Source: Competibacter_A sp003527885 | GTDB lineage: Bacteria; Pseudomonadota; Gammaproteobacteria; Competibacterales; Competibacteraceae | NCBI GenBank assembly: GCA_035442025.1 | Contig: DAORPQ010000011.1 | Location: 1 to 53,626, forward strand | Direction: 5' to 3' | DNA: 53,626 bases | Notes under the pieces: model-generated | Database searches by the model: none | What the model saw: only the letters and a program-made list of their open reading frames with translations | Told to the model about the DNA's origin: nothing | Position numbers and translations under genes: made by a program | Shown: one piece after another, positions 7,767-16,737 of the stretch | How the letters are laid out: every line of letters starts with the position of its first letter | How positions within the stretch are numbered: the stretch's first letter is position 1

Positions 7767-8398
7767 GCCTCGGGTGTTGCCGCCGCGGTATCCGCGCCCG
7801 GCTCTTCTTCGCCGCCTTTCGCATGATGGATGCCGACCACGACGATATCCTGTTCGGAGCCGGCTTCGATTTGGGTGGCCAGCGCCACGCCGGCAGGCAA
7901 CGAAATCTGCGAAAGATGGAGGGCGTCGCCGATACCCAATTCGAGGATATCGACCTCGATGAACTCCGGGAGATCCTTGGGCAGACAGGTAATTTCGACA
8001 TCGATCAACGCACGGCTGACGATACCGCCTTGTTGTTTGACGCCGCGCGCCGTTTCCTCGTTGAGGAAGTGTAGCGGTACGTGCACCCGCAGTTTACGGT
8101 CGGCGCTGACCCGCAAAAAGTCGATATGCAGGATCGTCGGCTTGAAGGGATGGCGCTGCATGTCGCGCAGCACGACGCTTTCGCTGCGCTCGCCGAACTT
8201 CAGGGTCAGGACATGAGAGTAGACGGCTTCATTTTTCAACTGGTTCAGCACGTCCAGGTGATTCAGGACCAACGGTTGCGGGTCCTGCCCGCCGCCGTAC
8301 ACAATGGCCGGCACCTTGCCGGCGCGGCGCAGGCGGCGGCTCGCACCTTTCCCCAAATCACCGCGCGGTTCGGCTTTCAATTCAAAGGTAACGCTCAT
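7763..8398 (-). CDS. rplY: 50S ribosomal protein L25, long Ctc form
   Basis: This is the long, two-domain form of L25 (general stress protein Ctc), which binds 5S rRNA in the large ribosomal subunit. The N-terminal L25 domain covers about residues 1-90 (SVTFELKAEPR, RRLRRAGKVPAIVYGGG), and the C-terminal TL5-type beta domain covers about 95-185. The Ala/Glu-rich tail ends ADTAAATPEA. ATG 8398 is preferred over the in-frame GTG at 8407 because a GGAG ribosome site lies 8 bases upstream of the ATG. The gene overlaps pth by 4 bases and follows prs after about 100 bases. Confidence 0.95.
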   Translation of the reverse strand: MSVTFELKAEPRGDLGKGASRRLRRAGKVPAIVYGGGQDPQPLVLNHLDVLNQLKNEAVYSHVLTLKFGERSESVVLRDMQRHPFKPTILHIDFLRVSADRKLRVHVPLHFLNEETARGVKQQGGIVSRALIDVEITCLPKDLPEFIEVDILELGIGDALHLSQISLPAGVALATQIEAGSEQDIVVVGIHHAKGGEEEPGADTAAATPEA

Positions 8399-8496
8399 CG
8401 AAATCACTCCATCGGGTTAAAAAAACACGACGCGCCCGCGACCAAGCACGCCGTTTGGGTGAACCGCCCACTCGGTCGAGTGGAGCGGGATACAGC

Positions 8497-9432
8497 CTAC
8501 ATGAACAGGGAGCTGACCGATTCCTCAAGATGGATGCGGCGCATGGTTTCGGCCAACAGCCCGGCCACGCTGATCTGGCGAATGTTCGGACAAGCGACCG
8601 CTTCGGGCCGCAGCGGGATGGTGTCGGTGACGACCAGCTCGTCCAACACCGAGGTGCGGATATTGGTGGCCGCCAAACCGGACAGCACCGCGTGGGTGCA
8701 GTAAGCGCGCACCGAGGCGGCGCCCCATTCCTTCAGCGCCTTGGCGGCCAGGCACAAGGTGCCGGCGGTATCCACCATGTCGTCCACCACGATGCAGTGC
8801 TGGCCTTCGACATCGCCGATGACGTGCATGACTTGCGCCTGATTCGGCGCCGGCCGGCGCTTGTCGATGATCGCCAGTTCGGAATCGTCCAAGCGTTTGG
8901 CGAGGGCGCGGGCGCGCACCACGCCGCCGACGTCCGGCGACACCACCATCAGGTCGCCGAGCCGCTGATCGCGGATATCGCTCAACACCATCGGCGTGGC
9001 ATAGATGTTGTCCACCGGCAGATCGAAGAAACCCTGGATCTGATCGGCGTGCAAGTCCACCGTCAGCACCCGGTCCACGCCGACGCTGGTGATCATGTTG
9101 GCGACCACCTTGGCGGAAATCGGCACCCGCGCCGAACGCGGTCGACGATCCTGCCGGGAATAGCCGAAGTAGGGGATGACCGCCGTGACCCGCACCGCCG
9201 AGGAGCGCCGCAGCGCATCGGCCATCACCAGCAATTCCATGATGTTGTCGTTGGTGGGGTAGCAGGTGGGCTGGACGATGAAGACATCCTTGCCGCGCAC
9301 GTTCTCCATCAGCTCGACCATCACTTCGCCGTCGCTGAAGCGGCCGACCACCGCCTGACCGAGCGGGAGCTGGAGATGGTGGACGATATCGCGGGCCAGT
9401 TTTGGGTGGGCGTTGCCCGCGAATACCATCAT
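8497..9432 (-). CDS. prs: Ribose-phosphate pyrophosphokinase (PRPP synthase)
   Basis: Prs transfers pyrophosphate from ATP to ribose 5-phosphate, making PRPP for purines, pyrimidines, NAD, histidine and tryptophan. The 311 residues contain the start MVFAGNAHPKLA, the GRFSDGE motif, the ATP-site loop YFGYSRQDRR, DLHADQIQGFF, and the PRPP-binding loop VVDDMVDTAGTL. Two adjacent ATGs (9432 and 9429) follow a GAAGG ribosome site; an in-frame GTG at 9447 is less likely. The gene is separated from tRNA-Gln by about 50 bases, the usual gammaproteobacterial arrangement. Confidence 0.97.
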   Translation of the reverse strand: MMVFAGNAHPKLARDIVHHLQLPLGQAVVGRFSDGEVMVELMENVRGKDVFIVQPTCYPTNDNIMELLVMADALRRSSAVRVTAVIPYFGYSRQDRRPRSARVPISAKVVANMITSVGVDRVLTVDLHADQIQGFFDLPVDNIYATPMVLSDIRDQRLGDLMVVSPDVGGVVRARALAKRLDDSELAIIDKRRPAPNQAQVMHVIGDVEGQHCIVVDDMVDTAGTLCLAAKALKEWGAASVRAYCTHAVLSGLAATNIRTSVLDELVVTDTIPLRPEAVACPNIRQISVAGLLAETMRRIHLEESVSSLFM

Positions 9433-9484
9433 GCGACCTTCGTACACGATGAGTTTGCCCCGCTGTCGGTTGGCTTTGGGAGGG

Positions 9485-9559
9485 TGGCTGGGCCGCCAGG
9501 ATTCGAACCTGGGAATGCCGGATCCAAAATCCGGTGCCTTACCGCTTGGCGACGGCCCA
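9485..9559 (-). tRNA. tRNA-Gln (TTG)
   Basis: The minus strand gives a full cloverleaf: acceptor TGGGCCG/CGGCCCA, D-arm GCCAAGCGGTAAGGC, anticodon arm CCGGA-TTTTGGA-TCCGG with anticodon TTG, T-arm CCCAGGTTCGAATCCTGG, discriminator G and encoded CCA. The unpaired or weak first pair, starting with T, is typical of tRNA-Gln. It lies between ispE and prs, as in Pseudomonas and relatives. Confidence 0.97.
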
Positions 9560-9575
9560 AGAATTCCGTAGCGCT

Positions 9576-10448
9576 TCAGGTGGGTATATCACGCTCCCGC
9601 AGCAAGCGCGCGTGCGACGGCGAACGGTTGCGCCCCCGGGCGATGAATCCGGTCCAACCCGGCGGCAACTGGCTCAAAACCCGCCCGGCGCTCGCCCGAT
9701 CGGGAAAAGCGGCAAAAACGCACGCCCCGGTACCGGTCAATCGCGCCTGTCCATGCCGTGACAACCAGGCTGCGGCCGCCGCGACTTTCGGGTAGCGACG
9801 GTAAACGACCGATTCGCAATCGTTGCCGCCAGCGCCCTGCAAGAAGTCGAGTATTCTGATGGGGGGTGAGTTTCTTGTCAATTCCGGGTCGGCAAAGATG
9901 GCGCCGGTGGCGACGTGGCAGCCCGGCGCCAGCACCAGAAACCACGGTTCGTCGAGATCGATGGCGGTCAGTTGTTCCCCGACGCCTTCCGCCCAGGCGG
10001 CCCGGCCACGCACGAATACCGGCACGTCGGCGCCCAACCGCAAGCCCAGTTCGGCCAGTTCAGCCAGCGTCAAGCCCGTTTGCCAATAGTGGTTCAACGC
10101 CAGCAGCGCGGTGGCGGCATCGGAGCTGCCACCGCCCAGGCCGCCACCGAGCGGCAACTGTTTGGCGAGGCGGATGGTCGCGCCCGAGCGACTGGCCGTC
10201 GCCCGCTGTAAAAGACGGGCGGCGCGCACGGTCAAATCGGCGTCCGGCGGTACGCCGATCACATCGCCCACCCGCTCGATGAGGCCGTCCTCCCGCGGAG
10301 AAAACCACAGCCAGTCGCAGCGGTCCAAAAACTGGAATACGGTCTGTAACAGGTGATAACCGTCCGCGCGCCGCCCGACGATTCGCAGCATCAGGTTGAG
10401 CTTGGCCGGCGCGGGCCAGGCGGCGGAATCCGGGGTTAGAGAGTCCAT
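9576..10448 (-). CDS. ispE: 4-diphosphocytidyl-2-C-methyl-D-erythritol kinase
   Basis: IspE phosphorylates CDP-methylerythritol in the non-mevalonate isoprenoid pathway. It is a GHMP kinase: the N-terminal PAPAKLNLMLRIVGRRADGYH segment and the ATP loop PLGGGLGGGSSDAATA are present, followed by LGADVPVFVRG and a C-terminal LTGTGACVFAAF. The ATG at 10446-10448 lies inside the lolB coding end, giving a 13-base overlap and a 290-residue protein of normal length. The open frame continues far upstream, but that part only shadows lolB. The gene ends 16 bases before tRNA-Gln. Confidence 0.96.
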   Translation of the reverse strand: MDSLTPDSAAWPAPAKLNLMLRIVGRRADGYHLLQTVFQFLDRCDWLWFSPREDGLIERVGDVIGVPPDADLTVRAARLLQRATASRSGATIRLAKQLPLGGGLGGGSSDAATALLALNHYWQTGLTLAELAELGLRLGADVPVFVRGRAAWAEGVGEQLTAIDLDEPWFLVLAPGCHVATGAIFADPELTRNSPPIRILDFLQGAGGNDCESVVYRRYPKVAAAAAWLSRHGQARLTGTGACVFAAFPDRASAGRVLSQLPPGWTGFIARGRNRSPSHARLLRERDIPT

Positions 10449-11083
10449 TGCTCGATCACCAGCTTGACGCTCACGTCCTGGCGGCGGGCCGTGATGCGAG
10501 CGGGCAACTCGCGGGAGGGGGCCGGCCCGTAGGCCGGGTAGTCGATGGTCCAGCCCTGTTGTTCCAGACGGGTCAAACGGCCGCTCCCATCCACGTGCAG
10601 CGCCGTGACGGGTCCGGGTCCCGGCAGGCCGCGAATCCAGTAGCGCAAGCCATCCACCGGAAGGCGCACGCCGAGGGATTGCTCCAGCAGGGTATCGGGG
10701 TCTGGAGCGGTCTGGTTTCGACCGTCCTGGGTTTGCAGGCTGACCTGCCGCCCGTTGCCCTGGATCAGCACCCGGCCCTGACCGAGCGGGCCGATCAGGT
10801 CGATGCGGTAGTCCGGCTCTTGCTGGTTCCATTGAAAATTGGCGTGCCAGCCGTCCTGGCCGTTCACCACGCCGATGCGGCCGACCGCCTGCCAGTGGTC
10901 CAGGCGCGCCAGCTCCTTCTGGCGGGCCATCCAGGCGGTTTGGTCGCCGGAAGGTGTCGGCGGTGAAATGGCGCAGCCCGCCAGCCACCCGATCGCCAAA
11001 ACGGCGACCCAACCAACGGCGTAACGGCTCGCTGATCTGGCCGGGGAAGAGAGGGGGAAGGAAGGGTCGAACGGTGAACGCAT
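10436..11083 (-). CDS. lolB: Outer-membrane lipoprotein receptor LolB
   Basis: LolB accepts lipoproteins from the periplasmic chaperone LolA and inserts them in the outer membrane. The 215-residue product has a basic N-terminus, a hydrophobic core (about residues 22-34) and the lipobox LAGC with Cys37. The mature domain shows the LolB pattern: WQAVGRIGV, NFQWNQQEPDYRIDLIGPLGQG, GLRYWIRGLP. The +2 residue is Ala, with no Lol-avoidance Asp, consistent with outer-membrane sorting. The signal sequence has a longer than usual leader. The gene order TPR lipoprotein-lolB-ispE-tRNA-Gln is widespread in gammaproteobacteria. Confidence 0.93.
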   Translation of the reverse strand: MRSPFDPSFPLSSPARSASRYAVGWVAVLAIGWLAGCAISPPTPSGDQTAWMARQKELARLDHWQAVGRIGVVNGQDGWHANFQWNQQEPDYRIDLIGPLGQGRVLIQGNGRQVSLQTQDGRNQTAPDPDTLLEQSLGVRLPVDGLRYWIRGLPGPGPVTALHVDGSGRLTRLEQQGWTIDYPAYGPAPSRELPARITARRQDVSVKLVIEQWTL

Positions 11084-11092
11084 CGCCCGATT

Positions 11093-12835
11093 CTACCACC
11101 CGAACCGCTGCTGGAGTTCGCGCAGGTGGCGGCTGTCGGGCTGCTTGCTTAACCCCGCCCGCCAGATCCGTCTGGCTTCTTCGCGCTGGCCGCTGACCCA
11201 CAAGACCTCGCTGAGATGGGCGGCGATCTCGGCGTCTGAGTTGATGCGGTAGGCGCGGCGCAAGAACTCCAGAGCCTTGACCGGATTGCCCAAGCGATAG
11301 TGGATCCAGCCCATGCTGTCGAGCACGGCGGCGTCTTCGGGTAACAGCGCCAGGGCCTGTTCGATGTAACCCAACGCTTCCTGATAGCGGTCGGTGCGAT
11401 CGGCCAAGGTATAACCGAGCGCGTTCAGCGCTTGACCGTTCTTGGGGTCGATAACCAGAATGGCGCGCAAATCGCGTTCAAGAATGTCTATCCGGTTGAG
11501 CCGTTCGGCCATCAGCGCGCGCGCGTAGAGCAGATCCTTGTCGTTGGGGTGGAGCGCCAACGCCCGGTCGAGCGTGTCGAACGCCTCCCGATTGTGGTCG
11601 GCTTCCCGCAGCGCCTCCGATTCGGCCAAATAGAGGTTGATGCTGCTTTGCGGGTTGCTGCGCCGCAGGGAATCGAAATGCTGGGCGACCGTGCCGGTGT
11701 CTTCCAGTTTGGCTAACACCACCCCCAGGCGCATCTGCGCGTTCAAGTAACGTTCCTCGTTCTTGACCTTGCCATACCATTCGCGCGCCTTGGCGTAAGC
11801 CCCGCGCTGTTCCTCGATCCGACCCAGTTCGTAATAGGCATCCGCCAGCCGGACATTGCGCTTGATCAAATCCAGAAAATAGCTTTGCGCCAAGTCGAAC
11901 TGACGGGTTTCCGCCGCCAGCAGACCGAGCGCGTAGAGGGATTCGGCATCCTTGGGGTTTTGGTTGAGCAGGATCGAAAACTCGCGGCGCGCCTTGTCCA
12001 GTTGGCCGGCCTCGATCAGCAAGCGAGCGTAGTTCATCCGCAGGTTGCGGTCGCGAGGCAGATCGGCGACCGCCTTGGCCAAGCCCGCCAGCGCCGCGTC
12101 GTTGGCGCCCCGGTCCAGCAGGATATGGGTTCGTAACTGATGGGCGGAGGCCAGTTTTGGATCGCGCGCCAAGGCCAGATCCAAACTGGCCAACGCCTGG
12201 TCGCGGTCGCCGGAAGCCGCCGCCAACAGAGCGAAGTAATACTGCGCGAACGCCGAACCGGGATTGCGGTCGCGGAAATGCTTCATGACCCGCAGGGCTG
12301 CCGGTTTGTCGTCCGCCTGGCTCAGCAGCGAAGCGAGGGTCGCATAACCCTGCTGCTTGTCCTTGGCGCTGGCGAGCCGTCGGGCCGTTTCCAGATACTC
12401 GGTGGCTTCGTCCACTTGGCCGTTGCGCAACAGCGCCAGCGCCAGCGCCTGCCGGGCTTGATCGTTGTCGGGCGCGAGCGTCTGCCAGCGTTTCGCCAGT
12501 TCCAGCGAGGCCGCGCTGTCTTTCATCAGCAGCGCCAGCATGGTCGCGCGCTCGGCGATTTGCGGGTCTTGGGTAGATGTCGCCGCCTGACGATAATTGG
12601 CCAGCGCAACAGCGAGCTGGTCGCGTTTGCCGGCCAGCTCGGCCACCAGTATTTGGTAGGTCAGTTCCGCGCGGGGGCCGGGTTGCAACGGCGGACGGAT
12701 CTCGAATTCCGGCGCCGGTTTTTCCAGCGCTGATGCGTCTGCCGGTTGTTCCGGTGCTTGCGCGTCCACCACCGTGGCGCAACCGCTCAGCAGCAGCAGG
12801 CCGCCGAGGCTCGATAGCTTCAAGAATCTGTTCAT
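11093..12835 (-). CDS. Tetratricopeptide-repeat lipoprotein
   Basis: The 580-residue protein starts with a lipoprotein signal (GGLLLLSGC, lipobox LSGC, Cys19) and continues with tandem TPR units over nearly all of its length. Examples are EATEYLETARRLASAKDKQQG, LASLDLALARDPKLASAHQLR and EALGYIEQALALLPEDAAVLDSMGWIHYRLGNPVKALEFLRRAY. It is likely anchored in the outer membrane with a periplasmic TPR superhelix serving as a protein-interaction platform. Orthologues sit beside lolB in many gammaproteobacteria, which hints at envelope assembly, but no function is established. A diverged copy of the 31-base element near 5686 lies 31 bases upstream of the start. Confidence 0.9.
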   Translation of the reverse strand: MNRFLKLSSLGGLLLLSGCATVVDAQAPEQPADASALEKPAPEFEIRPPLQPGPRAELTYQILVAELAGKRDQLAVALANYRQAATSTQDPQIAERATMLALLMKDSAASLELAKRWQTLAPDNDQARQALALALLRNGQVDEATEYLETARRLASAKDKQQGYATLASLLSQADDKPAALRVMKHFRDRNPGSAFAQYYFALLAAASGDRDQALASLDLALARDPKLASAHQLRTHILLDRGANDAALAGLAKAVADLPRDRNLRMNYARLLIEAGQLDKARREFSILLNQNPKDAESLYALGLLAAETRQFDLAQSYFLDLIKRNVRLADAYYELGRIEEQRGAYAKAREWYGKVKNEERYLNAQMRLGVVLAKLEDTGTVAQHFDSLRRSNPQSSINLYLAESEALREADHNREAFDTLDRALALHPNDKDLLYARALMAERLNRIDILERDLRAILVIDPKNGQALNALGYTLADRTDRYQEALGYIEQALALLPEDAAVLDSMGWIHYRLGNPVKALEFLRRAYRINSDAEIAAHLSEVLWVSGQREEARRIWRAGLSKQPDSRHLRELQQRFGW

Positions 12836-12866
12836 CAGTCAGCGATGTCTCTCGTTCGGCGTCGGT

Positions 12867-12897
12867 GTCTGAAACCACGCCCGAAACGGGTTGTAGC
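12867..12897 (-). repeat. Diverged second copy of the 31-base CRISPR-like element
   Basis: An ungapped alignment by eye to the element at 5686-5716 gives 22 identities in 31 positions, including the unbroken core CGGGCGTGG. Like the first copy, it lies on the minus strand shortly upstream of a minus-strand gene. The hairpin here is weaker. Chance similarity between GC-rich stretches cannot be excluded. Confidence 0.35.
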
Positions 12898-13046
12898 AGC
12901 GGTCTAGCGGATCACTCGGTCACCGCGAGGGCCTCGCGGCGTGAGGGGCCAGCGGTTTGCGGGGTGCTCCAGCAATACGACCTTGTCATTGGACGGTTTT
13001 ATCCCGCAGAATTCTATTATTTTTCCGACCGATCCCATAAAACCTC

Positions 13047-14312
13047 ATGTCTCTGCTGGCGCTTGGCCTCAACCACCGGACCGCGCCCGTCGGTGTCCGC
13101 GAACGGGTGGCGTTCGCGCCCGAGCAGCTCGATACCGCCTTGCGGGACTTGCTCGACCATGGTGGCGCCCGCGAGGCGGCCATTCTGTCGACCTGTAATC
13201 GTACGGAACTTTATTGCGGTCTGAAAGAAGCCGACGACCGCCAAGTGGCGCAATGGCTGGGCGATTATCACAGGCTGCGGGCGGCGGATTTGCAACCGTA
13301 CCTGTACCAGCACACCGGCCCGTGCGCCGTGCGCCACATCTTGCGGGTGGCCGCCGGCTTGGATTCGATGGTGCTGGGCGAGCCGCAGATTCTCGGCCAG
13401 GTCAAGGCCGCCTATCAAACCGCCAACAGCGCCGGCACCCTGGGTTCGCTGCTGGACCGCCTGTTCCAGCACACCTTCGCGGTCGCCAAGCAGGTGCGCA
13501 CCGACACCCGCATCGGCGCCAGCCCGGTCTCGGTGGCCTTCGCGGCGGTCGGGCTGGCCAAGCAGATTTTCGCCGACCTGCCCAAGCGCACCGCGCTGCT
13601 GATCGGCGCGGGCGACACCACCGAACTGGTCGTCCGCCATCTCCACGAAAACGGCATCGGCCGGCTGGTGGTCGCCAACCGCACGTTGGAGCGGGCCCAC
13701 ATCCTGGCGTCGGCTTTTTCCGGTTACGCTATCGCCCTGGACGAGATTCCCGCCCACCTCGGTGAAGCCGATATCGTCATCGCCGCCACCGCCAGCCCCG
13801 GTTTGATGCTGACGGCGGCCCAAGCGCGCGCTTGCCTGAAACAGCGGCGGCGCCGGCCGATTTTCATGCTGGATTTGGCGGTGCCGCGCGATATCGAGCC
13901 GGCCGTGGCGGAACTGAACGACGTGTATCTGTACACGGTGGACGATCTCAAGGACATTATTCAGGAAAATTTGCGCTCGCGACAGGCCGCCGCCGCGCAG
14001 GCCGAGGAAATCATCGACCATCAGGTCGAGCATTTCATGGGCTGGGTGCGCGCACGGGACAGCGTCGCCAGCATCGACCTGCTCCGCCACCGGGCCGAGG
14101 CGGTCCGCGATGAAGCGGTGGCCCGCGCGCTGCGCCAGATTGAGCGCGGCAAGAATCCCGCCGAGGCGTTGCAGATGCTGGCTGATGCCTTGACCAACAA
14201 GCTCATTCATCCGCCCTGCGCCGGCCTGCGCGAGGCCGCTGCCCGAGGCGATGCCGAAATGCTGAATTTGATCAAGAGTCTGTACCGGCTAAACGACGGA
14301 AATTCCCGCTGA
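13047..14312 (+). CDS. hemA: Glutamyl-tRNA reductase
   Basis: HemA reduces glutamyl-tRNA to glutamate-1-semialdehyde, the first committed and rate-limiting step of tetrapyrrole synthesis by the C5 route. The 421 residues carry GLNHRTAPV near the N-terminus and STCNRTELY at 48-56 with the catalytic Cys50. An NADPH domain contains LIGAGDTTEL, and a dimerisation helix lies at the C-terminus. The start is fixed by the conserved MSLLALGLNHRTAPV beginning. The TGA stop overlaps the prfA ATG (TGATG), so the two are translationally coupled, as is typical of proteobacteria. It is divergent from the TPR lipoprotein gene. Confidence 0.97.
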   Translation: MSLLALGLNHRTAPVGVRERVAFAPEQLDTALRDLLDHGGAREAAILSTCNRTELYCGLKEADDRQVAQWLGDYHRLRAADLQPYLYQHTGPCAVRHILRVAAGLDSMVLGEPQILGQVKAAYQTANSAGTLGSLLDRLFQHTFAVAKQVRTDTRIGASPVSVAFAAVGLAKQIFADLPKRTALLIGAGDTTELVVRHLHENGIGRLVVANRTLERAHILASAFSGYAIALDEIPAHLGEADIVIAATASPGLMLTAAQARACLKQRRRRPIFMLDLAVPRDIEPAVAELNDVYLYTVDDLKDIIQENLRSRQAAAAQAEEIIDHQVEHFMGWVRARDSVASIDLLRHRAEAVRDEAVARALRQIERGKNPAEALQMLADALTNKLIHPPCAGLREAAARGDAEMLNLIKSLYRLNDGNSR

Positions 14313-15394
14313 TGAACCCGTCGGTGTTGGCCAAACTGGAGCGGTTGGCGGCCCGTCATGAGGAGGTGAGCGCGCTGCTGGCCGAATCTGACATCATCGG
14401 CGACAACGACCGCTTCCGCGCCTTGTCGATGGAGTACGCCCAACTGGAACCGGTGGTAAACGGCTTTCACGGTTACCGCCGCGTGTTGACCGAGCTGGCC
14501 TCGGCTCGCGACATGACGAACGACAGCGATCCCGATTTGCGGGCGTTGGCGCAGGACGAATTGCTGGACGTCGAAGCCCGGCGCGCCGAACAGGAGCGGG
14601 CGCTGCAACTGTTGATGTTGCCGCGCGACCCGCACGATGCCGGCAACGTGTTTCTGGAAATTCGCGCCGGCACCGGCGGCGACGAGGCGGCGTTGTTCGC
14701 CGGCGATCTGCTGAAGATGTACGTCCGCTACGCCGAACTGCGCGGCTGGAAGCTGGAATTGCTGAGCGACAGCCCCGGCGAGCACGGGGGTTACAAGGAA
14801 GTCATCAGCCGCATCAGCGGTCAAGGGGCCTATTCGCGGCTCAAGTTCGAATCCGGCGCGCACCGGGTGCAACGAGTGCCGGAAACCGAGGCGCAAGGCC
14901 GCATCCACACCTCCGCCGCCACGGTGGCGGTGCTGCCGGAACTGGCGGAAGTCGAGGAAATCGAAATCAATTCCAGCGACTTGCGCGTCGATACCTTTCG
15001 CGCTTCCGGGGCGGGCGGCCAGCACGTCAACAAGACCGATTCGGCCATCCGCCTCACCCATTTGCCGAGCGGCATCGTGGTGGAATGTCAGGACGAGCGC
15101 TCCCAGCACAAGAACCGGTCGCGGGCGATGTCGTTGCTGCAAGCGAAACTGCTGGCGGCGGAGCGGGAAAAGCAGACCAGCGCCCAGGCGCAGACCCGGA
15201 AATTGCTGGTCGGCAGCGGCGACCGTTCCGAACGCATCCGCACCTACAATTTTCCCCAGGGACGGGTCACCGACCACCGGATCAATCTGACGCTGTACAA
15301 GCTCGGCGATGTTCTGGAAGGGAATCTCGATGCGGTCATCGAACCGCTGATCCAGGAATATCAGGCCGATCAACTGGCGGCGATGGCCGAGTGA
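14312..15394 (+). CDS. prfA: Peptide chain release factor 1
   Basis: RF1 recognises UAA and UAG and triggers peptide release. The 360 residues include RAGTGGDEAALFAGDL at 118-132, the stop-codon-reading PxT motif as Pro190-Glu-Thr192 (PAT in E. coli), and the catalytic GGQ at 235-237 within ASGAGGQHVNKTDSAIR. PrmC, encoded next, methylates the GGQ glutamine. The gene is sandwiched between hemA and prmC with overlaps at both ends, the classic hemA-prfA-prmC operon. Confidence 0.97.
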   Translation: MNPSVLAKLERLAARHEEVSALLAESDIIGDNDRFRALSMEYAQLEPVVNGFHGYRRVLTELASARDMTNDSDPDLRALAQDELLDVEARRAEQERALQLLMLPRDPHDAGNVFLEIRAGTGGDEAALFAGDLLKMYVRYAELRGWKLELLSDSPGEHGGYKEVISRISGQGAYSRLKFESGAHRVQRVPETEAQGRIHTSAATVAVLPELAEVEEIEINSSDLRVDTFRASGAGGQHVNKTDSAIRLTHLPSGIVVECQDERSQHKNRSRAMSLLQAKLLAAEREKQTSAQAQTRKLLVGSGDRSERIRTYNFPQGRVTDHRINLTLYKLGDVLEGNLDAVIEPLIQEYQADQLAAMAE

Positions 15395-16239
15395 ATGGGG
15401 CGACGCTCGCCGGGTTGCTGGCCGGTGCGACCCGCCGCTTGGCGCAAGCTAGCGCCACGCCGCGCCTGGATGCGGAAGTTTTGCTCGCGGCGACGTTGGA
15501 GCGCTCCCGCGCCTATTTGCTGGCGTGGCCGGAGCGGGTCCCGACCCCGGCGCGAGCGGCTCGTTTCAGGGCTTGGCTGGAGCGCCGGCTCGCCGGCGAA
15601 CCGGTCGCTTACATTCTCGGTCGACGGGAATTCTGGTCGTTGGAGCTGGAAGTCACGCCGGACACCTTGATTCCCCGGCCGGAAACCGAGTTGCTGGTGG
15701 AACTGGCGCTGGCCCGTTTACCGGCGGGTCGGCCGGTACCTATCGCCGATCTCGGCACCGGCAGCGGCGCGATCGCGCTGGCGCTGGCGGCCGAACGTCC
15801 TCTGGCGCGGATCGTCGCCACCGACCGCAGTCCGGCGGCCCTGGCCGTCGCCCGAGGCAATGCCGGCCGGTTGGGCATCGCCCGTATCCAGTTCCGCGAA
15901 GGCGACTGGTGCGCGCCGCTGGCCGGGGATCGCTTCGATTTGATCGCGGCCAATCCGCCGTATGTGGCCGCCGGCGATCCCCGCTGGCGCGCGGGCGAGT
16001 TGCGCTTCGAACCGCCCGACGCCCTGGTGTCGGGCGCGGACGGCCTGGACGCTATCCGTACCCTGATCACCCAGACCCCCGATCATCTGACGCCGGACGG
16101 GTGGTTGCTGCTGGAGCACGGCTATGACCAAGGCGAAACGGTGCCCGCGCTGCTGCGGCAACGGGGCTTCGCCGACGTGGCCGATCACCGGGACGCCGCC
16201 GGTGTAAGCCGATGCGCTTGCGGGCGTTGGCCGGGTTGA
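15391..16239 (+). CDS. prmC: Release factor glutamine methyltransferase PrmC
   Basis: PrmC methylates the glutamine of the GGQ motif in release factors. The 282-residue protein has the N-terminal helical domain, FWSLELEVTPDTLIPRPETE at 81-100, the AdoMet motif DLGTGSG at 120-126 and the catalytic NPPY at 188-191. The start is a GTG that overlaps the prfA stop (GTGA), giving the usual length; the longer open frame upstream only shadows prfA. The last ten residues (AGVSRCACGRWPG) differ slightly from the common tail. Confidence 0.95.
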   Translation: MNGATLAGLLAGATRRLAQASATPRLDAEVLLAATLERSRAYLLAWPERVPTPARAARFRAWLERRLAGEPVAYILGRREFWSLELEVTPDTLIPRPETELLVELALARLPAGRPVPIADLGTGSGAIALALAAERPLARIVATDRSPAALAVARGNAGRLGIARIQFREGDWCAPLAGDRFDLIAANPPYVAAGDPRWRAGELRFEPPDALVSGADGLDAIRTLITQTPDHLTPDGWLLLEHGYDQGETVPALLRQRGFADVADHRDAAGVSRCACGRWPG

Positions 16240-16326
16240 AAACCGGCCGGTTGAGGTATACGGTTAGGGTGGATTTTTCCAGGGACGGTGCCCGCGACCC
16301 AACAGCCTTGGAGGAGGGAGGGCGTG

Positions 16327-16737
16327 ATGCACGCCGATGCCGACGAGCTGTACAAACACCGCCTCATCCAATTCTGCCGGTTTCACCCCGACCCCGATCA
16401 GGCGGGTTCGGCGGCGCGCTGGCTGCGGGGCGTGGCCGGTATCCAGACGGTCCAAGTGGTGTCGCCGTATGCCTTGGCGGTCGTCTACGATTTGCGCTGC
16501 GTCGCCCTGGAAGGCGTCGAGCGCGCCTTGGCCGAACTGGGCTACCACCTCGATAACAGTCTGCTCTGCAAGCTCAAACGGGCGCTGTTCTATTACACCG
16601 AGGAAACCCAGCGCGAGAATCTCGCCATCGCTCAAGAGGGCGAACTCGTCCAGCGCGACGTGTTCGTCAACCGCTACCGGCGCGCCACCCACGGCTGTCG
16701 CGACCCGCAGCCGGAGTACTGGCGGGAGTATCAATGA
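16327..16737 (+). CDS. HMA-like ferredoxin-fold protein without the metal-binding CxxC
   Basis: The 136-residue product starts at an ATG preceded by a very strong GGAGGAGGGAGG purine run. Its first 75 residues have the beta-alpha-beta-beta-alpha pattern of heavy-metal-associated domains: an IQFCRFHPDPDQAGSAARWL segment, then IQTVQVVSPYALAVVYDL, then LEGVERALAELGYHLDN. The metal-binding CxxC is missing, so classical copper binding is unlikely. A highly charged second half (KLKRALFYYTEETQRENL) follows and ends with a CRDPQPEYWREY tail. Similar uncharacterised proteins are found in gammaproteobacteria; no function is known. It follows prmC after 87 bases. Confidence 0.75.
   Translation: MHADADELYKHRLIQFCRFHPDPDQAGSAARWLRGVAGIQTVQVVSPYALAVVYDLRCVALEGVERALAELGYHLDNSLLCKLKRALFYYTEETQRENLAIAQEGELVQRDVFVNRYRRATHGCRDPQPEYWREYQ

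Noticed and set aside
8468..8483. Hairpin CCACTC/GAGTGG between rplY and prs as a terminator
   Set aside because: Only 6 bp and no T-run; the genes are normally co-transcribed.
8455..9795. A 446-residue open frame on the plus strand across prs
   Set aside because: It lies opposite prs, tRNA-Gln and ispE and its translation has no family motifs; GC-rich genes commonly leave long open frames on the other strand.
9576..11201. A 541-residue fusion of ispE with an N-terminal extension
   Set aside because: The first 251 residues are an out-of-frame reading of lolB; IspE starts at the ATG at 10448 with the normal family length.
12983..13020. TTGTCA and TATTAT as a hemA promoter
   Set aside because: The two boxes are separated by 26 bases, too far for a sigma-70 promoter.
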